31,535 nt of DNA from the NCBI GenBank assembly GCA_905211485.1, contig CAJMAW010000017.1:1-31535 (forward strand), given 5' to 3'. This document shows, piece after piece, positions 30,374-31,535 of this stretch. The notes under the pieces were generated by a model. It saw only the letters and a program-made list of their open reading frames with translations. It was not told where the DNA came from and searched no databases. The stretch's first letter is position 1. Each line of letters begins with the position of its first letter. The DNA is from an uncultured Lentisphaeria bacterium (GTDB taxonomy: Bacteria > Verrucomicrobiota > Lentisphaeria > Victivallales > UBA1829). The translations under genes and the position numbers were made by a program.

Positions 30374-31051
30374 ATGGAAGAAGAATTGAACGATATTCCG
30401 GCTCCGCAGACAGAAGAACAGGAACAGGCGGAAAAGGAAAAGCCTGTTCGCCCGCAGACAGTCGTCACCCAGGAAATGCTGGACAAGTCCTCGAAAACGC
30501 TTGCTACGATGCTGGACTATCTCGGCCTTGACGCCACAGTCCGTGCCGAGGGGAGAACGAGCAAAATCAATCTGATCGTCGCCAGCGAGGATGCCGGGCG
30601 CATCATCGGACGCAAGGGGCAGTCCCTGGAAAGTCTCCAGCTCCTTCTCAACCGGATGATGCAGAAGTCGGACGTCGACTTCCCGAAAATCTACATCGAC
30701 ATCGACGGCTACTCCTCCAAGCAGCAGCGCGGCGACGACCGCCGCTCCCGCAAAGGCGGAGACAGAGACCGCGAAGACCGCAAGGAAAAATCTCCCCGCC
30801 GGGAACGTTCCTCCCGCTCCAGACGCGAAGAAGGCGAATCCAGTTCTCATGACGACATCCTCCGCCAGCAGGCCCTCGATGCCGCCAAGGAACTCAGACG
30901 ATGGGGCGAACCCGTCTCCCTGCCCGAAATGAACGCCCATGACAGACGCATCATCCACATCACCCTCGAAGGCGAAGCGGATATTCAGACTGAAAGCCGT
31001 GGAGACGGCGCTTACAAGAGTGTAGTCGTCTCCCTGAAAAAGGCGGAATGA
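30374..31051 (+). CDS. khpB: KH/R3H RNA-binding protein KhpB (Jag)
   Basis: A 225-aa RNA-binding protein that follows yidC in many bacteria and is tied to cell elongation and division. An acidic N-terminus (about 1-30) is followed by the KH domain (about 62-112) with the GRKG loop (Gly79-Gly82) in GRIIGRKGQSLESLQLLLNR. An unusual Arg/Ser/Asp/Glu-rich linker runs from about 116 to 158, and the R3H domain (about 160-222) has MNAHDRRIIHITLEG. In most homologues the KH and R3H parts are joined by a short helical segment, so the linker is an insertion. AGGAGG lies 7 nt before the ATG. It is the last gene of the rpmH cluster. Confidence 0.94.
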   Translation: MEEELNDIPAPQTEEQEQAEKEKPVRPQTVVTQEMLDKSSKTLATMLDYLGLDATVRAEGRTSKINLIVASEDAGRIIGRKGQSLESLQLLLNRMMQKSDVDFPKIYIDIDGYSSKQQRGDDRRSRKGGDRDREDRKEKSPRRERSSRSRREEGESSSHDDILRQQALDAAKELRRWGEPVSLPEMNAHDRRIIHITLEGEADIQTESRGDGAYKSVVVSLKKAE

Positions 31052-31230
31052 GTTTTCTTTTCTTCTGAGTTTTTCTCTTCTTTTTCTTCTCTTCTTACCC
31101 TCTCCTTCCCCGTTTCGCGGATGGATCTTCCCCCCTCTCTTCCCGGGGAAAACAGGGGACAGAAGGAAGGGAAAAAAGAAGGAGAGAGGAAAAAAGAAAG
31201 AGACGGAAAACAAAGAAAAAACTCCTGAAT

Positions 31231-31246
31231 CCACTCTGTACAGTGG
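31231..31246 (+). other. Small hairpin before the cluster terminator
   Basis: CCACT (31231-31235), loop CTGTAC, AGTGG (31242-31246). It lies 20 nt ahead of the strong terminator and about 180 nt after khpB; it may be part of a long 3' UTR or of a small RNA ending at that terminator. Confidence 0.35.
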
Positions 31247-31266
31247 AAAATACGCTGAGAGGCACG

Positions 31267-31300
31267 GATCCGGAAGACCAGAGTTTTTCCGGGTCTTTTT
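31267..31300 (+). terminator. Intrinsic terminator, plus strand
   Basis: GATCCGGAA (31267-31275) pairs with TTCCGGGTC (31287-31295) in a 9-bp stem with one wobble, followed by five T residues. It probably ends the rpmH-khpB transcript, leaving a 3' UTR of about 240 nt (31052-31266) that consists of a long pyrimidine tract followed by a purine tract. Confidence 0.8.
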
Positions 31301-31535
31301 CTTTATTTATAAACTTCATCATGTTGTCTTTTCCGGCTTTGGCCCTGATTTTCCGGGCTCTATCGCAACCTTTCTGAACGTTTGCCGCAGTAAGCAAGTT
31401 CCGCATAAGTCCTCTTTCCCGCAATATCGTGCAAAGCTGGGGCGGCACGGTGGAGCAGGAGCGTAACAAAGAAACTGCCATCGCCCTTTTCCCCGGAAAG
31501 AGACTTCCCCCGGGACTGCGGAAGCGGCAGGAAGA
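31301..31535. other. Distal region with no recognised gene
   Basis: No supported coding region, RNA gene or repeat was recognised between the terminator and the window edge. A plus-strand frame around 31419 (GTG, SWGGTVEQERNKET...) runs open to the edge but has no ribosome site and no family match that I know. Confidence 0.4.

Noticed and set aside
31251..31267. CTGAGAGGCAC resembling part of a TPP riboswitch
   Set aside because: The other conserved TPP elements are absent and a terminator follows at once with no thiamine gene downstream.
31095..31481. 128-codon minus-strand frame at the right edge
   Set aside because: It crosses the terminator and the purine/pyrimidine tracts, contains Phe/Ser/Leu low-complexity from those tracts, and has no ribosome site or known motif.

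Overview
The window is about 31.5 kb of chromosome from a Gram-negative bacterium with a G+C content that looks like the mid-fifties. There are no tRNA or rRNA genes, no CRISPR array and no insertion sequence. LPS-type kinases, a WbpE-like UDP-sugar aminotransferase, a lipoprotein-type signal, YidC with a periplasmic domain, an atypical FtsZ beside FtsA and a glycan-degrading GH30 gene all point to a member of the PVC group. Lentisphaerota (Victivallis-like) is my best guess. That placement is inference from gene content, not from a marker-gene comparison.

Left part (1-10.8 kb), metabolism: an AraC-type regulator is divergent from a GH30 glycoside hydrolase, followed by a MscS channel (minus strand), class II fumarase, prephenate dehydrogenase and full-length cobalamin-dependent methionine synthase. 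These look like single-gene units, several with recognisable promoters.

Middle (10.8-17.7 kb): one compact transcription unit bounded by a good promoter (10823-10851) and a hairpin plus T-run (17695-17727). Its order is wbpE-like aminotransferase, ftsA, ftsZ, an M28/glutaminyl-cyclase-like lipoprotein and two LPS-core-kinase-like proteins. Three of the five junctions are 4-nt ATGA overlaps. The FtsZ is the most unusual protein here: the tubulin fold and C-terminal FtsA-binding peptide are recognisable, but the catalytic T7 loop and T1 glycines are not conserved.

17.7-27.4 kb: a YkgJ-type cysteine-cluster protein and an exported protein of unknown function (minus strand, separated by a strong terminator). 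Then come a membrane protein, phenylacetate-CoA ligase, a HEAT-repeat protein, two CNNM/CorC-type membrane proteins in tandem, an orphan Nif11-like small protein and PurQ.

Right part (27.4-31.3 kb): the classic rpmH-rnpA-yidD-yidC-khpB(jag) cluster, with a promoter upstream and a strong terminator after it. The rnpA reading frame stays open through all of rpmH, yidD overlaps rnpA by 136 nt, and KhpB carries an Arg/Ser/Asp-rich insert between its KH and R3H domains. No dnaA or DnaA-box cluster is present, so this is not shown to be an origin. Recurrent promoter form: TTGNNN, 16-18 nt, TATATT/TATNTT.
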